Below, one piece after another: positions 18,334 to 26,712 of a DNA stretch of 64,000 bases. The notes below the pieces were generated by a model, which ran no database searches, was not told where the DNA came from, and worked only from the letters and a program-made list of their open reading frames with translations. How positions within the stretch are numbered: position 1 is the stretch's first letter; every line of letters starts with the position of its first letter. The DNA is from JAFAXD01 sp963833605 (lineage in GTDB: Bacteria > Pseudomonadota > Alphaproteobacteria > Rhizobiales > Xanthobacteraceae): assembly GCA_963833605.1 (NCBI GenBank), contig CAWHYZ010000017.1:496001-560000 (forward strand). The letters are read 5' to 3'. The translations under genes and the position numbers were made by a program.

Positions 18334-20718
18334 ATGGGCGCAACCGGCATCGGCGCGCCGCTCCGCCGTATCGAAGATCCGCCGCTGCTGCGCGGCCAGG
18401 GCCGCTATGTAGCCGACATCGACGTCGCCGGCGCCTTGCATTGCGTTCTGGTGCGCTCGCCGCACGCGCATGCCCGCATTCTCCGGATTGATACGACGGC
18501 CGCACTCGAACTCTCCGGCGTCGTCGCAGTAATGACCGGTGCCGACATGGCGGCAGCGCAGATCGCGCCGATGCGGCCGCTGTGGGCGATCCGGTCCAGC
18601 GACGGCTCGCCGATGGCGGAACCGCCGCGCTTTGCCCTGGCGCGCGATGTCGTGCGCCACGTCGGCGAGCCGCTCGTCGCAGTGATCGCCGAGGCGAGCA
18701 CCATCGCGCTCGATGCCGCAGAGCTGGTGCGTGTCGACTATGAATCCCTCCCCGCCATCATCGGCGTGCGTGCCGCAATGACACCAGGCTCGCCGCAGCT
18801 GCATGCGCAGGCTCCCGGCAACATCTGTTTTCGCTGGGCGCGCGGGGACGAGAACGCGGTGCGCGCCGCGTTCGCCGCCGCCGCGCGTGTGGTCTCGATC
18901 GAACTCATCAACAATCGCGTGATCGGTGCCGCGATCGAACCGCGCGCCGTCCTCGCGTTGCCAGCAACGGGCCACGACAAGCTGACGCTCTTGAGTTCGA
19001 CCCAGACACCGCATCACATCCGACGCATGGTGGCCGAGCAACTCGGCGTGTCTGAAAGCGCCATGCGGGTGATCGCGCCCAACGTCGGTGGCGGCTTCGG
19101 CTACAAGGGCAAGCTCTATCCGGAAGAAGCCATCGTTCCGTTCGCGGCGCGCAGCTTGCGCCGCCCGGTACGCTGGGTCGCGACCCGAAGCGAGAGCTTC
19201 ATCGCCGACAACCAGGGGCGCGATCATCTCACCGAGGCTGAGCTCGCGCTCGATGCGCAAGGTCACTTTCTGGCATTGCGTGTGCGCACGCTCGCCAACC
19301 TCGGCGCTTACGTGTCGACCTTCGGCGCCGCCATCCCGAGCGCGATCTACAGTGCGCTGCTCGCCGGCGTCTACCGCACGCCGGCGATCCATGTCGAAAG
19401 TACCGGCGTCTTCACCAACACTATTCCCACCGATGCCTATCGCGGCGCCGGCCGTCCGGAAGCCTGCTACGTGCTCGAGCGCCTCGCCGACCGCGCCGCC
19501 GAGGAACTGCGCATCGACCGCGCCGAGATCCGCCGCCGCAATCTCGTGCCGCCGACCGCGATGCCCTACAAGACGCCGATCGGCCCGACCTACAACTCCG
19601 GCGACTTTCCAAAACTGTTCGCGCGCGTGCTCGCGCTCGGCAACTATGCCGAATTTGAACCACGCCGCACACTCGCGAGGAAGCGCGGCCTGATGCGCGG
19701 CTTCGGCATGGCGTGCTACGTCGAATCCTCCGGCGTCGCGCCGACGCGCTTTGCCGGTGCGCTCGGTGCGCGCGCCGGTTTTTATGAAAGCGCCGCGATC
19801 CGGGTCGAACCTGACGGCGGCGTGCGGGCTGCGCTGGGCACCCATAATCACGGTCAGGGTCATGCCACCTCGTTCGCCCAGATCCTGGCATCGCGGCTGG
19901 GCGTACCGATCGAGAAAATAACAATCACCGAGGGCGACACCGATCAGGTTCCTTACGGCACCGGCACGTTTGGCTCGCGCTCGATCGCGGTCGGCGGCTG
20001 TGCGCTCGATCGCGCCGCGGGCAAGATCATCGCCAAGGGCAAGTTGATCGCCGCGCATCTACTCGAAGCCGCAGCAGACGATATTGCATTCGCCGACGGC
20101 ACCTTCACGATCACTGGAACCGACCGCAAGCTCGCCTTCGCCGAGGTGGCGCGCGCCGCCTACATTCCGCACAACCTGCCGCTCGACAAGATCGAGCCCG
20201 GCCTGCAGGACACCGCGGTGTACGACCCGCCGAGCTTCGCGTTCAGCAATGGCGCACACGCCTGCGAGTTGGAGATCGACCCGGAGACCGGGACGATCGC
20301 ACTCGTCGGCTACTGGGCGGTCGACGATGTCGGCACCGTCATCAATCCGATGATCGTGCACGGACAGGTGCACGGCGGCGTCGCACAAGGCGTGGGACAA
20401 GCGATTTTCGAGCACTGCAGCTACGACGACGCCGGTCAGTTGCTGTCGGGCTCGTTCATGGACTACGCGCTGCCGCGCGCCGACGACTTGCCGTTCATGA
20501 TTACAGAACTCGATGAAACGCAGCCCTGCACCCACAACCCACTCGGCGCCAAGGGCTGTGGCGAAGCCGGCTCGATCGCGGCGCCGGCCGTGATCGTGAG
20601 TGCGGCACTCGATGCGCTGCACGAACTTGGCGTGCGCGATTTCGACATGCCGCTCACGCCCGAACAGCTTTGGCGCAAAATCAGGAATCAAAATTCTGTA
20701 ATCAGTAATCAGAATTAA
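18334..20718 (+). CDS. Xanthine dehydrogenase/CO-dehydrogenase-family molybdenum hydroxylase, large subunit (orphan)
   Basis: A 794-residue molybdopterin-binding subunit. ATG 18334 lies 4 bases after the cupin stop and opens with GIGAPLRRIEDPPLLRGQG, the usual N-terminus. NVGGGFGYKG is a conserved molybdopterin contact region. AYRGAGRPEA near residue 368 is the form II (AYRGAGR) loop, not the AYxCSFR loop of true aerobic CO dehydrogenase. LGAKGCGEAG at the C-terminus includes the catalytic Glu region. Members hydroxylate N-heterocycles or aldehydes with water. The FAD and 2Fe-2S subunits that normally accompany it are not encoded anywhere in the window, so partners must be elsewhere or the protein works differently. 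Confidence 0.9.
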   Translation: MGATGIGAPLRRIEDPPLLRGQGRYVADIDVAGALHCVLVRSPHAHARILRIDTTAALELSGVVAVMTGADMAAAQIAPMRPLWAIRSSDGSPMAEPPRFALARDVVRHVGEPLVAVIAEASTIALDAAELVRVDYESLPAIIGVRAAMTPGSPQLHAQAPGNICFRWARGDENAVRAAFAAAARVVSIELINNRVIGAAIEPRAVLALPATGHDKLTLLSSTQTPHHIRRMVAEQLGVSESAMRVIAPNVGGGFGYKGKLYPEEAIVPFAARSLRRPVRWVATRSESFIADNQGRDHLTEAELALDAQGHFLALRVRTLANLGAYVSTFGAAIPSAIYSALLAGVYRTPAIHVESTGVFTNTIPTDAYRGAGRPEACYVLERLADRAAEELRIDRAEIRRRNLVPPTAMPYKTPIGPTYNSGDFPKLFARVLALGNYAEFEPRRTLARKRGLMRGFGMACYVESSGVAPTRFAGALGARAGFYESAAIRVEPDGGVRAALGTHNHGQGHATSFAQILASRLGVPIEKITITEGDTDQVPYGTGTFGSRSIAVGGCALDRAAGKIIAKGKLIAAHLLEAAADDIAFADGTFTITGTDRKLAFAEVARAAYIPHNLPLDKIEPGLQDTAVYDPPSFAFSNGAHACELEIDPETGTIALVGYWAVDDVGTVINPMIVHGQVHGGVAQGVGQAIFEHCSYDDAGQLLSGSFMDYALPRADDLPFMITELDETQPCTHNPLGAKGCGEAGSIAAPAVIVSAALDALHELGVRDFDMPLTPEQLWRKIRNQNSVISNQN

Positions 20719-20774
20719 CTCGTGTTGCCCCGAAGATTTGTTGCTTATTACTGACTACGAACTACTTACACCTG

Positions 20775-21995
20775 TTAGTTCCACAACTCCTTCGACGCCA
20801 ACCGCGCGCCCTGCACCAGCGCTTCGAGCTTGGCCCATTGGATCGACGGATGCACCCGCACCGTGTTCCAGTTCTGGGAGAAGCCGCAGTCGGTCCCGGC
20901 GATCACGTTTTCGCGGCCGACCAGCTTGGCGAAATTCTTGATGCGCCAGGCGATCAGCTCGGGGTGCTCCACCACATTGGTCGAATGCGCCACCAGACCG
21001 GGGATGAGAATCTTGCCATCCGGGAGCTTCACGTCCGCCCATACCTGAAATTCATGTTCGTGGCGCGGGTTGGCGGCTTCGAGGCTGTAGGCCTGCGCGC
21101 GCACGCGCAGGATCAGATCGACGATGGTGCGCAACGGTACGTCCGACGTATGCGGTCCATTCCAGCTGCCCCAGCAGACGTGGTAGCGAATCTTCTCTTC
21201 CGGAATATCGCGCAGCGCGTAGTTGAGCATGTCGATATAGGCGGCGAACTCCTTGTGGATCTCCGCGGGGCTTTTAGTGATCAACAACCGGTCGTATTCG
21301 TGCGCCAGGAACGCGTCGTCGAGCTGGATCAGGAAGCCGGCGTCGACGATCGCGCGATACTCGGTTCGCAGCGCATCGGCGATGGCCGCCAGATAGGCAT
21401 CCTCGCTCGCATAGTAGCGATTGATGCGCACGCCGCGTGCGCTCTCTGGCGCAGCGACCGGAAGGAAACCTTCCACGACCTGGACGTCTTTGAGGGCGGT
21501 CTTGAAGTTGACGACGTCGCGCTTGATTTCCTGATCCTTGTAGCCGATCGGCCCCGTGCACTCCCACGCCGACGAGGCAGTCGCCGCAGGAATGGCGAGC
21601 GACGCGTTCGATTTGGCGAGCCGCCACTGATAGGTCTCGACCGGCCGGTAGGCTTCATAGAACTCCTCGAACCGCTTGGCGTCGCGACCCGCGGTGCGCG
21701 GGTTGATCGGCTCCGGATCGCCGGGACGCAGCGTGCGCGGCTGCAAGCCGGTGAGACGCGCGCCCACATAGCTGGTCCAACCGAGCTTGCCGTACTCGCC
21801 GTCACTCGGAATATCGACCCCCACCTCGGCCTGTTTGCGCACGACCTCGGCGACACTTGCCCGTAGCGTCGCCTGATAGGCGGCGTCATCGACGCTCCGG
21901 CCCAACTCCTTAGCGGCGAGCAGTTGCGCGAGCGCGTCCGGCCGCACCAGGCTGCCGACGTGGGTAACGAGAATTCGATCGGTGCTGCGTTTCAC
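20775..21995 (-). CDS. MetE-like cobalamin-independent methyltransferase domain protein
   Basis: A 406-residue protein related to the C-terminal catalytic barrel of cobalamin-independent methionine synthase, about half the length of full MetE. Zinc-site elements are visible: YHVCWGSWNGPH (His-x-Cys), HEFQVW-like Glu region in the middle, and IAGTDCGFSQNWN with the second Cys. The N-terminus reads ILVTHVGSLVRP, as in this group. Such stand-alone MetE homologues may transfer methyl groups from other donors or demethylate small substrates; the true substrate is not known. It converges with the molybdenum hydroxylase gene and diverges from the metallohydrolase gene. No SAM or cobalamin riboswitch was recognised upstream. 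Confidence 0.85.
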   Translation of the reverse strand: MKRSTDRILVTHVGSLVRPDALAQLLAAKELGRSVDDAAYQATLRASVAEVVRKQAEVGVDIPSDGEYGKLGWTSYVGARLTGLQPRTLRPGDPEPINPRTAGRDAKRFEEFYEAYRPVETYQWRLAKSNASLAIPAATASSAWECTGPIGYKDQEIKRDVVNFKTALKDVQVVEGFLPVAAPESARGVRINRYYASEDAYLAAIADALRTEYRAIVDAGFLIQLDDAFLAHEYDRLLITKSPAEIHKEFAAYIDMLNYALRDIPEEKIRYHVCWGSWNGPHTSDVPLRTIVDLILRVRAQAYSLEAANPRHEHEFQVWADVKLPDGKILIPGLVAHSTNVVEHPELIAWRIKNFAKLVGRENVIAGTDCGFSQNWNTVRVHPSIQWAKLEALVQGARLASKELWN

Positions 21996-22101
21996 GTATC
22001 CTCCGCCGGGTTTTTACAGGTCCTTCATGCGCAAGGACTTGCAATGATCACGGATATGCGGTCAACCGTGCCCGCGCGAACATCCGCAATGCCGCAACGG
22101 C

Positions 22102-23214
22102 ATGGCAGGGGCCGCAGTGCTGCGGTCGCATGCGCATATCCAGGCAAGCGAATTGCGCTATGGTGAGCAATGGACGTCAAAGTCGCCGAACTCGTTGACC
22201 TACCCTTTCCCCACTCCGCCCGCGCCCGGCGAAACCATCGAGGTCGCGCCGGGAATCCTGTGGATCCGGATGCCGCTGCCGTTCCGGCTCAATCACGTCA
22301 ACATCTTCCTGATCGATGAGGGCGACGGCTGGGCCGTGCTCGACGCCGGGATCGGCAACGACACCACCCGCTCGCTCTGGGAAGCGCTGGTGAACGGCCC
22401 ACTGGCCGGCCGTCGCCTGACGCGTCTCATTGTCTCGCATTACCACCCCGACCACATTGGGCTGGCCGGTTGGCTGGCGCAGCGGTTCGAGCTGCCGCTG
22501 CTGATGAGCCAGACCAGCTTTCTCGGCTGTATCAACATTTCGCTCAGCCCCGGCGCGCTCGACGCGCAACCCTATCGGGATTTCTACCTGCGCAACGGTC
22601 TCGACCAGAAGACAACGGCGATCGTCACCACTCAAGGCCACGGCTATTTGAAGATGGTTACACCACTGCCGCCGACTTTCAACCGCATGGTCGCCGGCGA
22701 CGAATTGCGCATCGGCGGCCGCACGTTTGCGGTGCTCTCCGGCGACGGCCACGCGCCCGAACAGATCATGCTCTATTGCGCAGCGGAAAAACTCTTCCTT
22801 GCCGCCGACCAGGTGCTGGCGAAAATCTCTCCCAATGTCAGCGTCTGGGCGGTCGATCCGCTCGGCAATCCCCTCGGCCTCTATCTGCGCTCGCTCAATG
22901 CACTGCGCCGGGATTTGCCGGCGGACACGCTGGTTCTGCCTGGTCATCAACTGCCTTTCCACGGATTGCATGAACGCAGCGGCGAGCTCATCGCCCACCA
23001 TGAGCACCGCTGCGCGGCGATCGAAGAGTCGTGCCGTACGGCCCCGCGATCAGCCGCTGACCTGGTGCCGGTGATCTTCCACCACCCGCTCGATCCGCAT
23101 CAGATGAGTTTCGCGTTCAGCGAAGTGCTGGCGCACGTGAACTACATGGTGCACGAGGGCCGGCTCATCTGGACCGAACCGGCGAACGGCATTGCGCGGA
23201 TTGTTGCCGCATGA
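22102..23214 (+). CDS. Metallo-beta-lactamase-fold hydrolase
   Basis: A protein of up to 370 residues with the MBL metal-binding motif SHYHPDHIG (HxHxDH) and further ligands in GDGHAPEQ, AADQVL and LPGHQLPF. The start is uncertain. ATG 22102 gives an unusual N-terminus, whereas family likeness begins only at LTYPFPTPPAPGE. TTG at 22195 is therefore an alternative, giving 339 residues. Neither has a strong Shine-Dalgarno. The family hydrolyses thioesters, lactones or similar esters in the cytoplasm; the substrate is unknown. It diverges from the MetE-like gene and is followed by palindromic repeats. Confidence 0.85.
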   Translation: MAGAAVLRSHAHIQASELRYGEQWTSKSPNSLTYPFPTPPAPGETIEVAPGILWIRMPLPFRLNHVNIFLIDEGDGWAVLDAGIGNDTTRSLWEALVNGPLAGRRLTRLIVSHYHPDHIGLAGWLAQRFELPLLMSQTSFLGCINISLSPGALDAQPYRDFYLRNGLDQKTTAIVTTQGHGYLKMVTPLPPTFNRMVAGDELRIGGRTFAVLSGDGHAPEQIMLYCAAEKLFLAADQVLAKISPNVSVWAVDPLGNPLGLYLRSLNALRRDLPADTLVLPGHQLPFHGLHERSGELIAHHEHRCAAIEESCRTAPRSAADLVPVIFHHPLDPHQMSFAFSEVLAHVNYMVHEGRLIWTEPANGIARIVAA

Positions 23215-23228
23215 ACCAACCAACAGTG

Positions 23229-23477
23229 TCATTGCCCGCGAGGGGTCCCCATCACGCTCGCGCGATGGGGTGCCCCGAAAGCGGGCAACCTAGCACTCCG
23301 CTGCAAAGAAGTTCGTCCGGGATTACTGGATCACCCGCTTGCGCGGGTGATGACACCGTGAGGGATGGCTACCCCACACCACGGCGTCATCGCCCGCGAA
23401 AGCGGGCGACCCAGTACGCCGCAGCGGACCGGTTGGTCCCGGTTACTCGATCACCCGCATGCGCGGGTGATGACACA
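23229..23477. repeat. Two tandem REP-type palindromic elements
   Basis: Two related units of paired hairpins lie between the metallohydrolase gene and cysK. Unit 1: arms TTGCCCGC (23232-23239) and GCGGGCAA (23281-23288) enclosing a nested GGGGTCCCCATC/GATGGGGTGCCCC hairpin, then ATCACCCGC-ttgc-GCGGGTGAT (23330-23351). Unit 2: TCGCCCGC-gaaa-GCGGGCGA (23390-23409), then ATCACCCGC-atgc-GCGGGTGAT (23450-23471). Similar elements are scattered between genes in Bradyrhizobium-like genomes. They fill most of this 309-base gap and may act as mRNA stem-loops for the two convergent genes. Confidence 0.8.
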
Positions 23478-23523
23478 GTGGGGGATGGCTAACTCACACC
23501 GCGGTATCATCGCGCGAGAGGTG

Positions 23524-24513
23524 CTACCCGCCCAGCCCTTCGAACAGCACCGTCGAGATGTAGCGCTCGGCAAAGTCGGGGATCACCGTCACGATCATCT
23601 TGCCGGCGCTCTCCGGCCGGCGCGCGAGCTTGAAGGTTGCCGCAAGCGCGGCGCCGCTCGAGATTCCGGTCGGAATGCCTTCGACCTTCGCGAGCTTGCG
23701 CGCGGCGGCGGCGGATTCCTCGTTGCCGACCGTGATGATCTCGTCGATCAGCGAGGTGTCCATCACCTCGGGAATGAAGCCGGCGCCGATGCCCTGGATT
23801 GGATGTGGATGATGCGTACCGCCCGACAGTACCGGGCTCGCTTCGGGCTCCACCGCGACCATCTTGAGCCCGGGCTTGCGCGGTTTGAGCACCTGCGAAA
23901 CGCCGGTGAAGGTTCCGCCGGTTCCGACCCCGGACACGATCACGTCGACCGCGCCGCCCGTGTCGCGCCAGATTTCCTCGGCCGTCGTCTTGCGGTGAAT
24001 CGCCGGGTTTGCCGGATTGGAGAACTGCCCGGGGATCACCGACCCGGGAATTTCCTTCAGCAATTCCTGCGCCCGTTCCATGGCGCCCTTCATGCCTTTC
24101 TCGCGCGGCGTGAGGTGAAGTTCCGCGCCCAGAAAAACCAGCATCTTGCGCCGCTCGATCGACATGGAGTCGGGCATCGTCAGGACCACCCGATAGCCGC
24201 GCGCCGCGCCGGCGAAGGCAAGTGCAATACCGGTGTTGCCAGAGGTCGGCTCGATCAAGGTCGCGCCCGGGCTGATCTTGCCCTGCTGCTCCAGCGCTAG
24301 AATCATGTTCACGCCGATACGGTCCTTCACGCTCGCCAGCGGATTGAAGAATTCAAGCTTCAACAGCACATCGGCGCTGATGCCTTCGGCCGCACATAGA
24401 TTGCGGATGCGCACTAGCGGCGTGTTGCCCATCGTCTCGATGATGCTGTCGTAGATGCGTCCGCGTCCTGGTTGGTCGAAGCGGGGCGCGGGCGCGCGTT
24501 TGTCATTGGCCAT
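23524..24513 (-). CDS. cysK: Cysteine synthase A (O-acetylserine sulfhydrylase)
   Basis: A 329-residue PLP enzyme making cysteine from O-acetylserine and sulfide in the cytoplasm. The PLP lysine lies in NPLASVKDRIG, the substrate loop is PTSGNTGIALA, and the phosphate-binding loop is GVGTGGTFTGV. These match CysK closely, as does the length. An upstream in-frame extension to 24615 exists, but ATG 24513 (MANDKRAP) with AAGGCG upstream is the better start. It lies 49 bases downstream of the flavin oxidoreductase gene on the same strand. The conserved C-terminus VIPDFAERYISTVLF supports a functional enzyme. Confidence 0.93.
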   Translation of the reverse strand: MANDKRAPAPRFDQPGRGRIYDSIIETMGNTPLVRIRNLCAAEGISADVLLKLEFFNPLASVKDRIGVNMILALEQQGKISPGATLIEPTSGNTGIALAFAGAARGYRVVLTMPDSMSIERRKMLVFLGAELHLTPREKGMKGAMERAQELLKEIPGSVIPGQFSNPANPAIHRKTTAEEIWRDTGGAVDVIVSGVGTGGTFTGVSQVLKPRKPGLKMVAVEPEASPVLSGGTHHPHPIQGIGAGFIPEVMDTSLIDEIITVGNEESAAAARKLAKVEGIPTGISSGAALAATFKLARRPESAGKMIVTVIPDFAERYISTVLFEGLGG

Positions 24514-24562
24514 GGGTGTTCGCCTTTGCGGGTGGTGTTCAATCAGCATCAACAGATGGTTT

Positions 24563-25690
24563 CTATTTCGGCGCCCGCCGAACCGCGTAGCCATATTGAT
24601 CGGGCCATGGAGCATCGGCGGCGAGTTGTTCCCGCGCGGTCAATCCCCAATACGGGTTGCGCAGGAACGCGCGGCCGATGAAGACGAGGTCGGCGTCGCC
24701 GCGCGCGATGATGTCGTTCGCCTGTTGCGGTTCGGTGATCAGGCCCACGGCGCCGGTCATGATATGCGCCTCGGCCCGGATGCGGCGCGCGAACGGAACC
24801 TGATAACCCTTGCCGAGCACGACCTTCTGGCGCGGTGCCGAGCCCGAGGACGAAGCGTCGATCAGATCGACGCCGAGGGCTTTGAGCCTGCGGGCGAGCG
24901 CGACCGACTGGTCGAGATCCCAGGCCGGTTCGTCGTCGATCCAATCGGTTGCCGAAATGCGCACGAACAGCGGCAGCTCTTCCGGCATGGCGGCGCGCAC
25001 GCGCTCGACCACCCGCAACAAAAGCCGCATGCGGTTGTCGAGGCTGCCGCCATAGTCGTCGGTGCGATGATTGCTGACCGGCGAAAGGAACGAATGCAGC
25101 AGATAGCCATGGGCCGAATGAATTTCAATCACCTTGAATCCGGTCGCGATGGCGCGGCGCGCCGCGGCCGCGAACGCCGCGACCAGGGCGTCAATGTCGG
25201 CGCGACTCATCTCGACCGGCGTCTGCGCCTTGTCATCGAACGGCAGCGGACTCGCGCCAAACACTGGCCAGGCGCCCTCCTCCACGGCCAGCGGCAACGA
25301 GCCGCGCCAGGGCGGATGCTTTGCCGCCTTGCGCCCGGCGTGCGCAAGCTGGATTCCCGGCACGGCATGGTGCTGCTCGATGAAGCGCACGATCCGCGCC
25401 AGCGGCTCCATATGCGCATCGTCCCACAGCCCAAGATCGCCAGGCGTGATACGCCCTTCGCGGGCGACGGCGGTGGCTTCAGCAAAAACAAGTGCCGCGC
25501 CGCCGACTGCGCGCGCGCCGAGATGGACGAGATGCCAATCGTTCGCCAAGCCTTCGAAACTCGAGTACTGGCACATCGGCGACACCGCGATGCGACTGCG
25601 CAATGTCACCCCGCGGATCGTGATCGGCGTGAGCAGGTCGGGCGCGCTCGATGCGTCGGGTCTCGTTTGTTCAACAGAATGCACGTTCAT
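24563..25690 (-). CDS. NADH:flavin oxidoreductase, old yellow enzyme family (YqjM-like)
   Basis: A 375-residue FMN-binding TIM barrel of the old yellow enzyme family that reduces activated C=C bonds with NAD(P)H. Seen: SPMCQYSSFEGLANDWH near the N-terminus with the Cys typical of the YqjM class, GIQLAHAGRKA, the substrate/FMN segment IHSAHGYLLHSFLSP, RTDDYGGSLDNR, and the C-terminal phosphate-binding part DADLVFIGRAFLRNP. The length is normal. It is probably co-transcribed with cysK downstream. The physiological substrate is unknown. Confidence 0.92.
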   Translation of the reverse strand: MNVHSVEQTRPDASSAPDLLTPITIRGVTLRSRIAVSPMCQYSSFEGLANDWHLVHLGARAVGGAALVFAEATAVAREGRITPGDLGLWDDAHMEPLARIVRFIEQHHAVPGIQLAHAGRKAAKHPPWRGSLPLAVEEGAWPVFGASPLPFDDKAQTPVEMSRADIDALVAAFAAAARRAIATGFKVIEIHSAHGYLLHSFLSPVSNHRTDDYGGSLDNRMRLLLRVVERVRAAMPEELPLFVRISATDWIDDEPAWDLDQSVALARRLKALGVDLIDASSSGSAPRQKVVLGKGYQVPFARRIRAEAHIMTGAVGLITEPQQANDIIARGDADLVFIGRAFLRNPYWGLTAREQLAADAPWPDQYGYAVRRAPK

Positions 25691-25834
25691 TCAGGTCCTC
25701 GAACTGATCAACCATGCGTTTGACGCCGGTCCCCCAACCTCTCCCCGCAAGCGGGGAGAGGTCGCCGCGTTGCATGTCTTCGCCTCATCGCAACATTTGC
25801 CACCGACGGATCCTCGTTGAAGATGTCCGCTGCG

Positions 25835-26548
25835 CTACAGCAGCATGGAGCCGCCGTCGAGATGCAGCACCGACCCGGTGGCGAACGGATTGGTCATCAG
25901 GAACAGGATCGCCTGGCCCACGTCTTCCGCATGGCCGATCCGCCGCGCCGGCAAGGTTGCAACCGCCTTGGCATACATCGCCTGCCGATCGGCCGCAGAC
26001 ATGCGGTCCCACAGCGGCGTGTCGATGATGCCCGGCGAAACCGTATTCACGCGCGTCGGCGCAAAATCGAGCGCGAGGCCGCGGGTGAGGCCTTCGATCG
26101 CCGCGTTGATCGCCGACACCAGTGCGGCGCCGGGCGCGGGCTTCGAGCCCAGCCCGCCCGACACCAACGTGAGCGAACCGCCGGTCACAATCTTCGCCAC
26201 GCGCGCGACCCGGAAATAGGTCCAGAACTTCCCGTTCATGGCGGCCAGCGCGTCCGCCATCGCGATATTGGCGATTTGCCCGCGGCCGCCCGCGCCGGTC
26301 GTGGCGACCACGTGGTCCCAAGTCTTGCCCTCCGCGAAGAAATCCGCGACCGACTTGTCGTCGCCGGCATCGAGCGGCCGCCCCACGACGCCGTGCCCGA
26401 GCGCCTGCACGGCAAGCTCGAGTTTCGCCTCCGAACGGCCCGCAATCGTCACATGGGCGCCGGCCGCGACCGCCGCCTTGGCGGTTGCGAGACCAATCCC
26501 CGAGCTTCCGCCGACGACCAGCACCTGTTGGCCATGCAAGGATATCAT
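25835..26548 (-). CDS. SDR-family oxidoreductase lacking the YxxxK motif
   Basis: A 237-residue Rossmann-fold short-chain dehydrogenase. The cofactor motif VVGGSSGIGLATAKA (GxxxGxG) and the structural RVNTVSPGIIDTPL are present. The region that should hold the catalytic Tyr-x-x-x-Lys instead reads GAALVSAINAAIEGL, so both residues are replaced. A group of short SDR homologues with this feature is known, with unclear activity. It may bind NAD(P) without classical catalysis or use another acid-base residue. It lies 144 bases upstream of the flavin oxidoreductase on the same strand and diverges from the Bug protein gene. Confidence 0.86.
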   Translation of the reverse strand: MISLHGQQVLVVGGSSGIGLATAKAAVAAGAHVTIAGRSEAKLELAVQALGHGVVGRPLDAGDDKSVADFFAEGKTWDHVVATTGAGGRGQIANIAMADALAAMNGKFWTYFRVARVAKIVTGGSLTLVSGGLGSKPAPGAALVSAINAAIEGLTRGLALDFAPTRVNTVSPGIIDTPLWDRMSAADRQAMYAKAVATLPARRIGHAEDVGQAILFLMTNPFATGSVLHLDGGSMLL

Positions 26549-26712
26549 TCCGTCCCCCGTGCGCTGCTGTTGCCTGCTTTACCACACCGGCGCGTCGTTG
26601 AGAGCGCAGACAATGATAGAACAGGTGGTGCGAAATCTGCATATCTAGGGCCGCGGCCTGCGGTATCATGCAATGGCCGGCGTTTCGCTGTCATCACTAC
26701 ATGGAGGGACCC

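Noticed and set aside
16335..20058. Very long antisense frames over the ABC/cupin/molybdenum operon (671 and 616 residues)
   Set aside because: They lie opposite strong, family-matching genes and have no domain likeness; long antisense frames are usual in GC-rich DNA.
21996..22101. Riboswitch upstream of the MetE-like gene
   Set aside because: No SAM or cobalamin riboswitch core was recognised in this 106-base gap.
22169..22250. ATG 22169 region as a start for the metallohydrolase
   Set aside because: It reads in another frame and does not lead into the conserved domain.
23229..23477. Repeated hairpins that could suggest a CRISPR array
   Set aside because: Only two unequal palindromic units with long non-uniform spacing and no cas genes; they fit REP-type elements.
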